64,000 nucleotides of DNA from AP-15 sp963777435 (GCA_963777435.1 CAVZQT010000003.1:1736001-1800000), one strand, 5' to 3'. Shown: positions 52,602 to 62,287, counted from the first letter of the stretch. Notes: a model not told the origin generated them from the letters alone. Made by a program: numbers and translations.

Positions 52602-52656
52602 TTTTGCGATCGCTAGATGTTGGCACTTAGTCGCAAAACCGTCATCTATCCCTGCT
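52602..52656. promoter_or_regulatory. Inverted repeat and weak Pho-box-like array in a divergent promoter
   Basis: TTTTGCGA (52602-52609) and TCGCAAAA (52631-52638) are perfect 8-bp arms 21 bases apart. Overlapping the right arm, heptamers TAGTCGC, CCGTCAT and CCCTGCT recur every 11 bases (52628-52656), separated by AAAA and CTAT, a layout like a Pho box. Only CCGTCAT is a close match to CTGTCAT. The site lies between the lipid operon and the small gene at 52687. Confidence 0.35.
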
Positions 52657-52686
52657 AATTAACGCCGAGAAAAAAGGGAGCAAGCG

Positions 52687-53043
52687 ATGGCGGCCAAGCA
52701 AGGCGCAGCAGCGCACGCCCAGCCCAATGTGTTTGCGGCAACTTTAGCCCGGCTAAAACCTGCCCATCGCTCTGCCGAGAAGCGGCGCTATTCAAAGAAA
52801 TTCCCGCTATTCGCTCGGTTCGCCGCGCGCGAGCGGAGGAATACCCCCGATCCCGCTTCGGTCGCGGTAGCGGTATTCGCGATCGACCAGGTCGGGCCCG
52901 CGGCGGTTAGGGCGTGCGCATCCGGCGTCGAAGTCCGCATTGCCGCCGAGGATGAAGCCACGGCTGCGGTAATTCGGGCGGCTCTTGCGGAAACGTCGCG
53001 CCGCCGCCCGACCGACCGGCTGATCCAAGTGGTAATCGAATAG
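52687..53043 (+). CDS. Hypothetical protein, 118 residues
   Basis: An ATG with a good AAGGGAGC site opens a 118-residue frame. It has a basic, Ala-rich N-terminal half (AHRSAEKRRYSKKFP) and a C-terminal half with alternating strands and helices (SVAVAVFAIDQVGPAAVRAC, GVEVRIAAEDEATAAVIRAAL, DRLIQVVIE), suggesting a small alpha+beta domain. There is no signal peptide or membrane helix. It lies alone between phoB (convergent) and the lipid operon (divergent), so it may share the divergent regulatory region. I do not recognise the family. An antisense frame over it is a shadow of phoB and its flank. Confidence 0.6.
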   Translation: MAAKQGAAAHAQPNVFAATLARLKPAHRSAEKRRYSKKFPLFARFAARERRNTPDPASVAVAVFAIDQVGPAAVRACASGVEVRIAAEDEATAAVIRAALAETSRRRPTDRLIQVVIE

Positions 53044-53128
53044 GGATAGCGCGACTGGCGATTCCGCGAGGACTTCGCACAGCCGAACGCTGCTCGGACG
53101 ACCCGTTTCACCAAAGTTTCAGGCAGGG

Positions 53129-53824
53129 CTAACGGGCTTCCTGGTCGAGAGCGTAGCCGGCGGAACGAACCGTCCGGACGAGGTCGGCGCCGCCATCGGC
53201 GTTGAGCGCTTTGCGCAGGCGTCGAATATGGACATCGACGGTGCGCGCCTCGACATAGACATCGTGCCCCCAGACCGCGTCCAATAGCTGTTCGCGCGAA
53301 AATACCCGTCCGGGATGCTGCATCAGATGGCGTAATAGGCGGAATTCGGTCGGACCTAGGTGGATCGGTTTGTCCGAGCGCGACACCCGATGCGCCGCGA
53401 GATCCATCATTACTTCGCCGAACTGTAGGGTTTCTTCGGAGGCGGTCGGCTGGGCGCGGCGGATCACGGCGCGCAACCGCGCCGCCAACTCGCGCAGACC
53501 AAACGGTTTGGCGATGTAGTCGTCGGCGCCGCTGTCGAGCCCGCGCACCCGATCGGCTTCTTCGCCGCGCGCCGTCAGCATGACAACCGGCAAGGCGCGC
53601 GTCTGCGGCATCCGACGAATTTGCCGGCAAACCTCGATGCCCGAGACGAGCGGCAGCATCCAGTCGAGCAACACGATGTCGGGCTTGTGTTCGGCGATTC
53701 GCACCAGCGCTTCCTCACCGTCCGCCGCCTCGCTGACGTCGAAACCCTCTTTTTCGAGGTTGTAGCGCAACAACGTCACCAGCGGGGCTTCGTCCTCGAC
53801 GATCAGCACCAGCGGCTTGCTCAT
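53129..53824 (-). CDS. phoB: Phosphate regulon response regulator PhoB
   Basis: 231 residues from the ATG at 53824, overlapping the phoU stop (ATGA). Receiver domain: IVEDEAPLV acidic pair, phosphoacceptor Asp54 in LLDWMLP, MLTARGEE and AKPFG with the conserved Lys. The C-terminal OmpR/PhoB winged helix has HLGPTEFRLLRHLMQHPG and RTVDVHIRRLRKAL. Phosphorylated by PhoR, PhoB binds Pho boxes to activate genes for phosphate uptake. It is the last gene of the phoR/pst/phoU run; most rhizobial relatives have the same phoB-last order. Confidence 0.95.
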   Translation of the reverse strand: MSKPLVLIVEDEAPLVTLLRYNLEKEGFDVSEAADGEEALVRIAEHKPDIVLLDWMLPLVSGIEVCRQIRRMPQTRALPVVMLTARGEEADRVRGLDSGADDYIAKPFGLRELAARLRAVIRRAQPTASEETLQFGEVMMDLAAHRVSRSDKPIHLGPTEFRLLRHLMQHPGRVFSREQLLDAVWGHDVYVEARTVDVHIRRLRKALNADGGADLVRTVRSAGYALDQEAR

Positions 53825-54543
53825 GCCTGAGCCTGATCCGGTTTTACGGCCTGCAGGCTCGTATCCTCGCCTTTGGGGCGCTTTTGCACCAGGGGTGTGC
53901 CGTTTACGAGAAAATAGAGATCCTCGGCGATATTGGTCGCGTGATCGCCGATTTGCTCGATATTCTTCGCCATAAACAATAGGTGAGTGGAGGAACCGAT
54001 GTTTCGCGGGTCCTCCATCATGTAAGTCAGCAAAACGCGGAACAGGCTCGCATACATCTCGTCGAGTTCTTCGTCGCGCATCCACACCGCGTAGGCTTTT
54101 TCCGCGTCGCGCTCCACATAGGCGTCGATCACATCCTTGACCAACAGTTGCGCTTGCCGAGCCATGCGCGGCAGAGCGAAGGCCGGATGAGCCGGCGGCG
54201 CCTGATTGAGGACGATCGAGCGTTTGGCGATATTGGCCGCGTAATCGCAGATGCGTTCGAGATCGCTGGCAATCTTGACTGCAGCAAAAATTCCGCGCAG
54301 GTCGCTCCCAACCGGCTGTCGCAATGCCAACAGCCTTATGGCGAAATTATCGACCTCGTGCTGCAGCTGGTCGACCCTCAGATCGCTTTCGACGACGCTG
54401 GCGGCGAGATCGCTGTCGCGCTCAACAACGGCGTCGATCGCCGTGGCGAGTTGGCTTTCGGCGAGCCCCCCCATCTCGGTGATCATGTTGTTGAGCCGGC
54501 GCAACTCCTCGTCGTAGCTCTTGACCATGTGTTCGGAAGACAT
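53821..54543 (-). CDS. phoU: Phosphate signalling regulator PhoU
   Basis: 240 residues from the ATG at 54543 (GGAGGGTTGCG upstream). PhoU has two three-helix bundles with the metal-binding D/E-x-x-x-D motif: EVDNFAIRLLALRQPV, KIASDLERICDYAANI in the first, and MAKNIEQIGDHATNIAEDLYFLV in the second. It links the Pst transporter to PhoR and dampens kinase activity when phosphate is ample. It lies 17 bases after pstB and overlaps phoB. Confidence 0.94.
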   Translation of the reverse strand: MSSEHMVKSYDEELRRLNNMITEMGGLAESQLATAIDAVVERDSDLAASVVESDLRVDQLQHEVDNFAIRLLALRQPVGSDLRGIFAAVKIASDLERICDYAANIAKRSIVLNQAPPAHPAFALPRMARQAQLLVKDVIDAYVERDAEKAYAVWMRDEELDEMYASLFRVLLTYMMEDPRNIGSSTHLLFMAKNIEQIGDHATNIAEDLYFLVNGTPLVQKRPKGEDTSLQAVKPDQAQA

Positions 54544-54560
54544 CGCAACCCTCCGCCGGC

Positions 54561-55385
54561 TCAACCAAAGCGGCCGGTTATGTAATCTTCGGTTCGGCGC
54601 TCTTTCGGGTGGGTGAATATAGTTTCGGTTTCATCGAACTCGATCAATTCACCGAGATACATAAAAGCTGTGTAGTTGGATACCCGCGCCGCCTGCTGCA
54701 TGTTGTGGGTCACGATCGCGATGCAGTAATCGGGTTTGAGCTCGTCAATCAGTTCTTCGATCCGCTGCGTCGAAATCGGGTCGAGCGCCGAGCACGGCTC
54801 GTCGAGCAACACGACCTCAGGCCTGACCGCAATCGCCCGGGCGATGCATAGCCGCTGCTGCTGGCCACCCGACAGACCCAAGCCGCTTTGCTTCAGCTTA
54901 TCCTTGACTTCGTCCCACAGCGCCGCGCGGCGCAACGCCGATTCGACGCGATCGTTGAGTTCCGATTGCGGCAGCTTTTCATAGAGGCGGATGCCGAAGG
55001 TGATGTTGTCATGAATCGTCATCGGGAATGGCGTCGGCTTTTGGAAAACCATGCCGATCTTGGCGCGCAGCAGGTTCAGGTCTTTTCCCGGGTCCAGAAT
55101 ATTGTCGCCATCGACCAGCACCTCGCCGGTCGCGCGCTGGCCGGGATAAAGTTCGTACATCCGATTCAACACCCGCAGCAGGGTCGACTTGCCACAACCC
55201 GAGGGGCCGATAAACGCGGTGACCCTCTTGTCCTGCAACGTCAAGTTGATGTTCTTCAGCGCGTGGGCCGCCCCATAGTAAAAGTTCAGGTTGCGGATCA
55301 GAACCTTTTCGCGTGTCGCGGTCGCTGCGCTGGAACGTTGCGGGAGGGTGTTCATCGAATGGGTCGCAAGCGAAGCTGGGCTCAT
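54561..55385 (-). CDS. pstB: Phosphate ABC transporter ATP-binding protein PstB
   Basis: 274 residues from the ATG at 55385, which overlaps the pstA stop (ATGA); a second ATG at 55355 is possible. All ABC motifs are present: Walker A GPSGCGKST, Q-loop VFQKPTPFPMTI (the PstB hallmark), signature LSGGQQQR, Walker B VLLDEPCSALDP and the switch VTHNM. It powers phosphate import through PstC and PstA at the cytoplasmic face of the membrane. Confidence 0.96.
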   Translation of the reverse strand: MSPASLATHSMNTLPQRSSAATATREKVLIRNLNFYYGAAHALKNINLTLQDKRVTAFIGPSGCGKSTLLRVLNRMYELYPGQRATGEVLVDGDNILDPGKDLNLLRAKIGMVFQKPTPFPMTIHDNITFGIRLYEKLPQSELNDRVESALRRAALWDEVKDKLKQSGLGLSGGQQQRLCIARAIAVRPEVVLLDEPCSALDPISTQRIEELIDELKPDYCIAIVTHNMQQAARVSNYTAFMYLGELIEFDETETIFTHPKERRTEDYITGRFG

Positions 55386-56224
55386 GCTTTGAACGTGCTC
55401 CAAGAGGCGAGCAGCCGCGCGCCGATGTTGAGACAAAGGACAGCGATCGTGATCAGCAACGCCCCGCCCCAGGCAAGGGTCTGCCAATCGGCGTAGGGGC
55501 TCATCGCGAACTGGAAAATCACGACCGGCAGGTTCGCCATCGGCGCATTCAAATTCGTGCTCCAGAACTGATTGCTTAAGGCTGTGAATAGCAGCGGCGC
55601 GGTCTCGCCGGCGATCCGAGCGACGGCGAGCATGACACCGGTCAGCATCCCTTGGACCGCCGCGCGGTAGGAGATCATAACGATCACCTTCCATTTTGGC
55701 GCCCCGAGCGCCGAGGCGGCTTCGCGCAAAGCGTTTGGAACAAGGTCGAGCATATCCTCGGTGGTCCGCACGACGACCGGAATAACGATAATTGCCAGAG
55801 CGACCGAACCGGCCCAGGCGGAGAAATTGCCCATCGGCACGACAACGATTTCGTAAACAAAGAGGCCAACGATAATCGAGGGGGCGCTCAACAGAATGTC
55901 GTTGATGAAACGCACCACTTCAGCAAAGCGGCTGTGGTGGCCGTATTCGGCGAGGAAGGTGCCGGCAAGGATGCCCGTCGGGGTCCCGATCAGGGTGCCG
56001 ATTATCGTCATTACCAGGCTACCGAAGATCGCGTTCAACAGGCCGCCGCTGCTGCCCGGGGGCGGAGTCATCTGGGTGAACAGCGTCGGGCTAAGCGCCG
56101 AGAAACCCTCATACAGCAGGGTGCCCAACACCAACACCAGCCAGATCAGGCCAAAGATCGTCGCAGCAATCGACAGGCCCAAAATCAGCGAGTTGGTAAA
56201 ACGGCGGCGAGCGTAGATCCCCAT
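55382..56224 (-). CDS. pstA: Phosphate ABC transporter permease PstA
   Basis: 280 residues from the ATG at 56224, four bases after the pstC stop; upstream in-frame sequence overlaps pstC. Six membrane helices and the permease EAA loop (LREAASALGAPKWKVI) are visible, together with GTPTGILAGTFLAEYG and SAPSIIVGLFVYEIV, which are typical of PstA. It pairs with PstC to form the channel for phosphate delivered by PstS. Confidence 0.94.
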   Translation of the reverse strand: MGIYARRRFTNSLILGLSIAATIFGLIWLVLVLGTLLYEGFSALSPTLFTQMTPPPGSSGGLLNAIFGSLVMTIIGTLIGTPTGILAGTFLAEYGHHSRFAEVVRFINDILLSAPSIIVGLFVYEIVVVPMGNFSAWAGSVALAIIVIPVVVRTTEDMLDLVPNALREAASALGAPKWKVIVMISYRAAVQGMLTGVMLAVARIAGETAPLLFTALSNQFWSTNLNAPMANLPVVIFQFAMSPYADWQTLAWGGALLITIAVLCLNIGARLLASWSTFKA

Positions 56225-56228
56225 CGGC

Positions 56229-57203
56229 TCAGGTCCCCGCCTGTTTTTGCAGGCGCAACAGCATGACTTTGGCAATCGCCAGCACGATGAAGGTGATGAC
56301 GAACAGTATCAAACCCAGCGCGATCAATGACGAACGGTAGAGATCGCCGAACGCCTCAGTGAACTCGTTCGCGAGCGAGGCCGAGATTGTCGTCCCCGGC
56401 TGCAGGATCGAAGCACTGATCTTATGGGCGTTGCCGATCACGAAGGTGACGGCCATGGTCTCACCCAACGCTCGGCCAAGGCCAAGCATGATGCCACCGA
56501 TAACCCCAACCCGGGTGAACGGCACGACAATTTGCCAAACCACCTCGCTGCGTGTGGCGCCAAGACCGTAAGCGCTCTCCTTCAGCATTGGCGGCACCGT
56601 CTCGAACACGTCGCGCATGATCGAAGAGATAAACGGCAGCACCATGATCGCCAGAATGAAACCAGCGGTCAGCACGCCGATGCCAAGCGGCGGCCCGGCA
56701 AACAATGCGCCGACCCCGGGGATATTTCCGAGCGTGTCGATGATCGCCGGCTGGATATATTGCTGAACAAACGGCGCAAAGACGAACAGGCCCCAGATGC
56801 CGTAAATGATGCTGGGAATCGCCGCTAATAGCTCGATCATTGTCGCCATTGGCCGCTTGAGCCAAAGCGGGCAGATCTCAGTGATGAACAATGCCACCCC
56901 AAACGCGACCGGCACGCCGATAAGCATGGCTATGGCAGACGTAACCAGGGTGCCATAGATCGGGGCGAGCGCCCCGAAATTCTCGGTTACCGGGTTCCAC
57001 ACTTCGGTGGTGATGAAGCCGAGGCCGAATTTGCGGAACGCCGGCCACGACCCGGCAATCAGCGAAACGATGACCCCGCCCAAAATAAGCAAGACCAGCA
57101 GCGCGAAGAAGAAGGTCAAGGCGCGAAAGACGCCGTCGCCGATTGCACCGGCGCGGCCTTTTTCGACGGATATACGGGCGATACCCGCGGTCTCTGCCGT
57201 CAC
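56229..57203 (-). CDS. pstC: Phosphate ABC transporter permease PstC
   Basis: 324 residues from a GTG start with GGGGAAG upstream. Six or more helices, the EAA-type loop LKESAYGLGATRSEVVW, and PstC signatures TTEVWNPVTENFGALAPIYGTL-like segments (described in short), plus LLAAIPSIIYGIWGLF. It forms the membrane channel with PstA. It is separated from pstS by a 90-base gap holding a stem-loop, which probably lowers expression of pstCAB relative to pstS. Confidence 0.94.
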   Translation of the reverse strand: MTAETAGIARISVEKGRAGAIGDGVFRALTFFFALLVLLILGGVIVSLIAGSWPAFRKFGLGFITTEVWNPVTENFGALAPIYGTLVTSAIAMLIGVPVAFGVALFITEICPLWLKRPMATMIELLAAIPSIIYGIWGLFVFAPFVQQYIQPAIIDTLGNIPGVGALFAGPPLGIGVLTAGFILAIMVLPFISSIMRDVFETVPPMLKESAYGLGATRSEVVWQIVVPFTRVGVIGGIMLGLGRALGETMAVTFVIGNAHKISASILQPGTTISASLANEFTEAFGDLYRSSLIALGLILFVITFIVLAIAKVMLLRLQKQAGT

Positions 57204-57244
57204 GTTACTTCCCCGCCGCGAAGTCGTTTAACCGAAGCGATCAA

Positions 57245-57275
57245 AGCAGGGAGCTCCAGCGCGGATCTCCCTGCT
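57245..57275 (-). terminator. Hairpin between pstS and pstC
   Basis: AGCAGGGAG and CTCCCTGCT form a perfect 9-bp stem around a 13-base loop in the gap after pstS. Only a short T-run follows on the minus strand. It may act as a partial terminator or an mRNA-stabilising structure giving more PstS than permease. Confidence 0.6.
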
Positions 57276-57293
57276 CCACGTCAACTTATTAGA

Positions 57294-58343
57294 TTAGGAT
57301 CCGTGCCCGTCCCACACCGGCTTGCCATCCGGGCCGACAATATTCTTCCAGCTCGCCTCGAAAATCGCCACCGCATTGGGCGGCATTGGCACGTATTGCA
57401 GCTCTTTCGCCATTTGAGCGCCGTTGTGATAGGCCCAGTCGAAGAAAGAAAGGACCAGCTTCGCCCGCTCCGGATTATCCTGCTTTTTATGCATCAAGAT
57501 GAAGGTTGCGCCGGTGATGGGCCAGGTGTCCTTGCCTGGCTGATTGGTCAAGATCACATAGAAATCCTGAGCGTGCGCCCAATCGGCATTGGCCGCGGCA
57601 TTTTGGAACACGTCGAGACCGGGCTCTAACGCAATGCCTTCGCTGTTGATCAGCTTGGTGTGGGTAAGCTTGTTCTGCAGCGCGTAGGCGTATTCGACAT
57701 ATCCGATCCCGCCCATGGTGCGCGAGGCGATCGCCGATACGCCTTCGTTGCCCTTACCGCCGAGCCCGACCGGCCATTGGACAGCGGTGCCGTCGCCGAC
57801 CTTTTGCTTCCACTCCGGGCTCACCTTAGACAGGTAATTGGTAAAGATGAAGGTCGTGCCGGAGCCATCAGAGCGGTGGACGACGGCGATCGCGGTGGAC
57901 GGCAATTTGAGGCCGGGGTTGAGTTTGGCAATCGCCGGGTCATCCCATTTGGTGATGTTTCCCAGATAGATGTTGGCGATCGTCGGGCCGTCCAGGGTCA
58001 TCTGGCCCGGCTTGATCCCGGGAAGGTTCACCACCATGACCTCGCCGCCAACCACCGGCGGGAATTGGGTCAGCCCCGCTTGTTCCAAGGCGTCGGGCTT
58101 CAATGGCATGTCCGAGGCGCCAAAATCGACAGTTTTCGCCTTGATCTGCGCGATGCCGCCGCCAGAACCTATCGATTGATAGTTCATCCTGATTCCGGTC
58201 TTCTGCGCATAGGCCGCAGCCCATTTGGCATAGATCGGATATGGAAACGTAGCGCCGGCCCCGGAAATCTCCGCAGCCTGCGCCGTTACCCCGAATGCCG
58301 CAGCAGCGGCGAGGCCGATTAAGAGCGAACGAAACGGCTTCAT
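57294..58343 (-). CDS. pstS: Phosphate-binding periplasmic protein PstS
   Basis: 349 residues from the ATG at 58343 (AGGAACG upstream). The signal peptide ends at about TAQAA. The mature protein starts EISGAGATFPYPIYAKW, the PstS hallmark, and has further phosphate-contact segments SIGSGGGIAQI, DFGASDMPL and RSDGSGTTFIF. It captures phosphate in the periplasm for PstCAB. It is preceded by a Pho-box-like array and followed by a hairpin. Confidence 0.96.
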   Translation of the reverse strand: MKPFRSLLIGLAAAAAFGVTAQAAEISGAGATFPYPIYAKWAAAYAQKTGIRMNYQSIGSGGGIAQIKAKTVDFGASDMPLKPDALEQAGLTQFPPVVGGEVMVVNLPGIKPGQMTLDGPTIANIYLGNITKWDDPAIAKLNPGLKLPSTAIAVVHRSDGSGTTFIFTNYLSKVSPEWKQKVGDGTAVQWPVGLGGKGNEGVSAIASRTMGGIGYVEYAYALQNKLTHTKLINSEGIALEPGLDVFQNAAANADWAHAQDFYVILTNQPGKDTWPITGATFILMHKKQDNPERAKLVLSFFDWAYHNGAQMAKELQYVPMPPNAVAIFEASWKNIVGPDGKPVWDGHGS

Positions 58344-58405
58344 GATCACGTTCCTGAAGCGGAAGCAAGGAAGCGATCACTTAGACCCGGGACCAACAAG
58401 CTTTT

Positions 58406-58434
58406 ATGACAAATATGTTGCGAATTCGTGACAG
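58406..58434 (-). promoter_or_regulatory. Pho-box-like heptamer array upstream of pstS
   Basis: On the minus strand CTGTCAC, TCGCAAC and TTGTCAT follow one another every 11 bases with AT-rich 4-base spacers (GAAT, ATAT), the layout of PhoB sites (consensus CTGTCAT). The first and third match well, the middle one poorly. The array ends about 63 bases before the pstS start. Confidence 0.65.
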
Positions 58435-58545
58435 CTTGCGGGGGTTCAGATCAGGGCAGCGGCTTTCGAGTTTCGATGCGGCAGGACGGATCGTGGCGGG
58501 ACCCGATCCCGCGACCGGGTCTCCCGGCATTCTCCCGAGACGGCA

Positions 58546-59980
58546 TTAAGCCACGGCGGCTTCGCTCGGCCGGCCCACATGGGGTCGCAAAAAGACCGTA
58601 AACACAGAGCCTTCGCCCGGTTTGCTTTCAATATCCAAAAAGCCGCGGTGACGGTTGACGATATGCTTGACGATCGCGAGGCCAAGCCCGGTGCCGCCCA
58701 TCTCTCGCGAGCGCGCAGTGTCGACGCGATAAAAGCGTTCGGTCAGCCGCGGCAAATGCTCGCGCGCGATGCCCTCGCCGCGATCGCATATCGCCACCGC
58801 GACAAACGCGGCCGAACCGCGCCCGCCCGATGCCGCACGACGCGCTCCGAGCTCGGCGCCGACGCTGATCTCAGTGCCCGGACGCCCGTACTTGATCGCA
58901 TTGTCGAGTAAATTCTGAAACACTTGTGCAAGCTCGTCGCGATCCCCTTGCACCTCCGGGAGATCGGCCGGCACGGTCAAGGTGATCCTCATGTCGCGTT
59001 CGCCGGCTCGCAGCTCGAGAGCCTCGGCGAGATGCTGCAACAGAGGGGCGAGCGCCACACGGCCCTGCGGCAGGACGTGCTCATTAAGCTCGATGCGCGA
59101 CAACGACAGCAGATCTTCAACCAGCCGCGTCATCCGCGTCGCCTGCCCGTCCATGATCGCGAGAAAGCGCTCGCGCGCGTCCGCATCATCTCGCGCCGGG
59201 CCGCGCAATGTCTCGATAAACCCGGTCAATGTAGCGAGCGGTGTCTTCAGCTCATGGCTGGCATTGGCGATAAAGTCGGCGCGCATCTGCTCGGCGCGTT
59301 TCAGCTCGGTAACATCGTGCAGCGTGACGACCGCAATCGCACCATCGAGCGAGGGATGGTCAATGCGGGCGAACCGCGCGCGCAACTGGCGCTCGATGGG
59401 GACCGTCAGCACGAATTCCACACTGCGGGCGGATTCGCCGCGCAATATCGCATCGGCTGCATTCAGCAGGGCCGGGTTGCGCAAGACAGACGCGAGGTCG
59501 CAAGGCGGCGACGGGGCGCCGATCAATTCCGCGGCCGCAAGATTGGCACGGACGATTCGCCGCCGGTCGTCGAGCAAGATCAGCGGATCCGGCGCCCGCT
59601 CGATCACCACCTCCGCCGCAGGCGAGTCTGGCTTGAGCCGCAGCTGCCCACTGCCGCCAGCTTCGCGCCAAGCGCTCGACACCGAGGCGCATTTCCTCGA
59701 CTGCGCGCCCGACGCCGGCCGCTGGTTGTCGCGAAGCTACGGCGGGCAAGGTCTCCGCGGCAACTTCATCGACGGTATCGCTGAGCGCGTTGAGTGCTAG
59801 CGCCAAGCGGCCCAACACAATCGCGGTTGCGATGACGATCGCGGCGCCTAGCAGCAAAGCCAAACCCGACGGTAAGAGGCGCGCCAAGCTGAGCCCGGCG
59901 AGCGTGACCAAGCCCGGCGCTGCGGCCGGCAGAGCGAGGCCGAGAACCCGTCCCAGGCGAGTGACGGGACGCCGGCCCAT
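58546..59980 (-). pseudogene. phoR: PhoR-type phosphate sensor kinase with one frameshift
   Basis: The N-terminal part (ATG at 59980, or 59998) has two membrane helices (LGLALPAAAPGLVTLAGLSL and LALLLGAAIVIATAIVL) and ends in VEEMRLGVERLARSWR. Near 59655 the frame shifts by one base. The rest continues in another frame: a PAS-like domain (APDPLILLDDRRRIVRAN), the phosphoacceptor His in ANASHELKTPLATL, and the ATPase boxes NLLDNAIKYG, CDRGEGI and GGTGLGLAIVKHIV. Joined, it is a normal PhoR of ~475 residues that phosphorylates PhoB when phosphate is low. An intact pst/phoUB set next to it makes a single-base sequence error a likely explanation. Confidence 0.85.
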
Positions 59981-60019
59981 TATTGCCGCCGCGATCAAGC
60001 GCAGCCGTGCCGCAACGGC

Positions 60020-62287
60020 TCAGCGAATTGCGTCGTGCGCCGCCAATGCCGCCAGATTGACGAGATCGGATACCGTAGCCCCGATATTGACGATCTGCAC
60101 CGGCCGGTCGAGACCCATCAGCAAGGGCCCGACAACCGTCCCGCCACCAAGATGCGGCAACAGCTTGGCTGTGATATTGGCGCTGTTGAGCCCGGGCATG
60201 ATCAGGATGTTGGCCGCAGCCCCCAATCGGCAGAACGGATAAAGCTGGCGCATCAGCCGAAAGTCGAGCGCCACATCGGGGCTCATCTCGCCGTCATATT
60301 CGAAATCCGGGCGGCGTTCGTCTAGCAGCCGAACCGTCTTGCGCACCCGTTCGCAATCGGGTCCGGTCGGGTTGCCAAAATTGGCGTACGACAACAGCGC
60401 CACGCGTGGCGTGAGCCCGAACTCGCGCGCCTTTGCCGCCGCCTGCGTCGCGATATCGGCAAGCTGCGCCGGGCTCGGGGTCTCGTGCACCAAGGTGTCG
60501 GCGAGCAATAATGGCCGTTCGCGCCCGAGCAATATCGTCAGCCCGAACATGACGCAGTCGCCCTTGACCTCGATCACCCGCGTAACTTCGTCGAGCACAT
60601 CAAACGAATTGCGGGTCACGCCACTGACCATCGCATCGGCGTCGCCGCAAGCGACCATGCAGGCGGCAAAGACATTTCGGTCGAGGTTGACCTGACGCTG
60701 GCAGTCGCGCCACAGCATCCCCTCGCGCTGCCGCCGCTCGTAGAGAAAATCGGTGTAGCGGCGGTTGTTGTGCGACAGCCGGGCGTTGTGGATTTCAAGA
60801 CTTTCGCCGGCGGCGAGGCCCATCGTCGACATCGTCGCCTTGATCCGTTCCTCGCGGCCGATCAGGACCGGCGTGCCGTAGCCGCTGCCGGCAAATTGCA
60901 ACGCGGCACGGATCGTCTTTTCCTCCTCGCCCTCGGCGAAAACGACGCGCTGCGGATTGGCGCGCACCTCGGCAAAGATCATCTCGAGTCCGGCCGCGGT
61001 CGGGTCGAGGCGGCCGCGCAGACTGCGCTGGTAGGCGGCCATGTCGGTGATCGGCTTGCGCGCCACGCCCGAATCCATTGCCGCCTTGGCAACTGCCGAC
61101 GGCACCGCCCAGATCAGCCGCGGGTCAAAAGGTGCCGGGATGATGTACTCGGGACCATAGGTCAGGCGCTCGCCGGAATAGGCGGCGGCGACCTCGTCGG
61201 GCACATCCTCGCGCGCCAGTTCGGCCAATGCCTCGGCCGCCGCGATCTTCATCGCATCGTTGATTGCCGAGGCGCGGACATCGAGCGCCCCGCGAAAGAT
61301 ATACGGAAAGCCGAGGACGTTGTTGACCTGGTTCGGGTAATCCGAGCGTCCGGTGGCGATGATCGCATCGGAGCGGACGGCCCGAACCTCCTCGGGCGTG
61401 ATTTCCGGATCGGGGTTGGCCATCGCAAACACGATCGGCTTGTCGGCCATCGAGCGGACCATCGCCTGGTCGACTGCCCCCTTGGCCGAAACCCAAAGAA
61501 CACGTCGGTGCCCTCCATCGCCTCGGCGAGGGTGCGTGCCTTGGTCTCGACCGCATGCGCCGACTTCCACTGGTTCATGCCGTCGGTGCGCCCGCGATAG
61601 ATCACGCCGCGGGTGTCGCACAACACGACATTCGGCCCCGGCAAACCCATGGTCTTGAGCAATTCGACGCAGGCGATCGAGGCGGCGCCGGCGCCGTTGA
61701 TGACCATCTTGATCTGGTCGAGCGAGCGGCCAGTCAGATGCAGCGCGTTGATCAGCCCGGCGGTTGCGATGATCGCGGTGCCGTGCTGGTCGTCATGAAA
61801 AACCGGGATGTCGAGCAGTTCACGCGAGCCGCTCTTCGATGATGAAGCATTCCGGCGCCTTGATGTCTTCAAGATTGATGCCGCCAAAAGCCGGGTGCAG
61901 ATAGCGCACGCAATTGACAAAGGCGTCGACGTCGCGCGTATCGATTTCGAGATCGATCGAATCGATATCGGCAAAGCGCTTGAACAGCGCGGCCTTGCCC
62001 TCCATGACCGGTTTTGCCGCGAGCGCCCCGAGATCGCCGAGACCGAGCACCGCGGTGCCGTTCGAGATCACGGCGACAAAGTTGCCCTTCGAGGTATAGT
62101 CGAAGGCCGCACTCGGGCGCCGTTCGATTTCGAGGCATGGAAAAGCGACACCCGGGGAATAGGCGAGCGACAGGTCGCGCTGTGTCGTCAGCGGTTTTGT
62201 CGGCGCGATGGCGAGTTTGCCCGGGCGGCCGTTGGAATGAAACGACAGGGCTTCCTCTTCGGTCGCGCGAATTGTGCCGGTATCCAT
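60020..62287 (-). pseudogene. maeB: NADP-type malic enzyme with phosphotransacetylase-like domain, two frameshifts
   Basis: From the ATG at 62287 (GAGGAGCG upstream) the malic domain runs: RDLSLAYSPGVAFPCLEI, DYTSKGNFVAVISNGTAVLGLGDLG (split), FGGINLEDIKAPECFIIEERL. One extra base near 61825 shifts the frame; IPVFHDDQHGTAIIATAGL and NGAGAASIACVELL (NADP loop) follow. A second shift near 61491, where GGG should be GGGG, leads back to VSAKGAVDQAMV and FAMANPDPEI. The C-terminal ~320 residues are the PTA-like domain (RVVFAEGEEEKTIRA, NILIMPGLNSANI) typical of MaeB. It decarboxylates malate to pyruvate, making NADPH. Both shifts are single-base, one in a homopolymer. Confidence 0.87.

Noticed and set aside
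52788..53630. 280-codon minus-strand open frame across the small gene and phoB
   Set aside because: It overlaps the true phoB frame out of phase and is Arg/Ser/Ala-rich with no domain features.
58924..59784. Plus-strand open frames of ~270-290 codons over phoR
   Set aside because: Antisense shadows; the kinase motifs lie on the minus strand.
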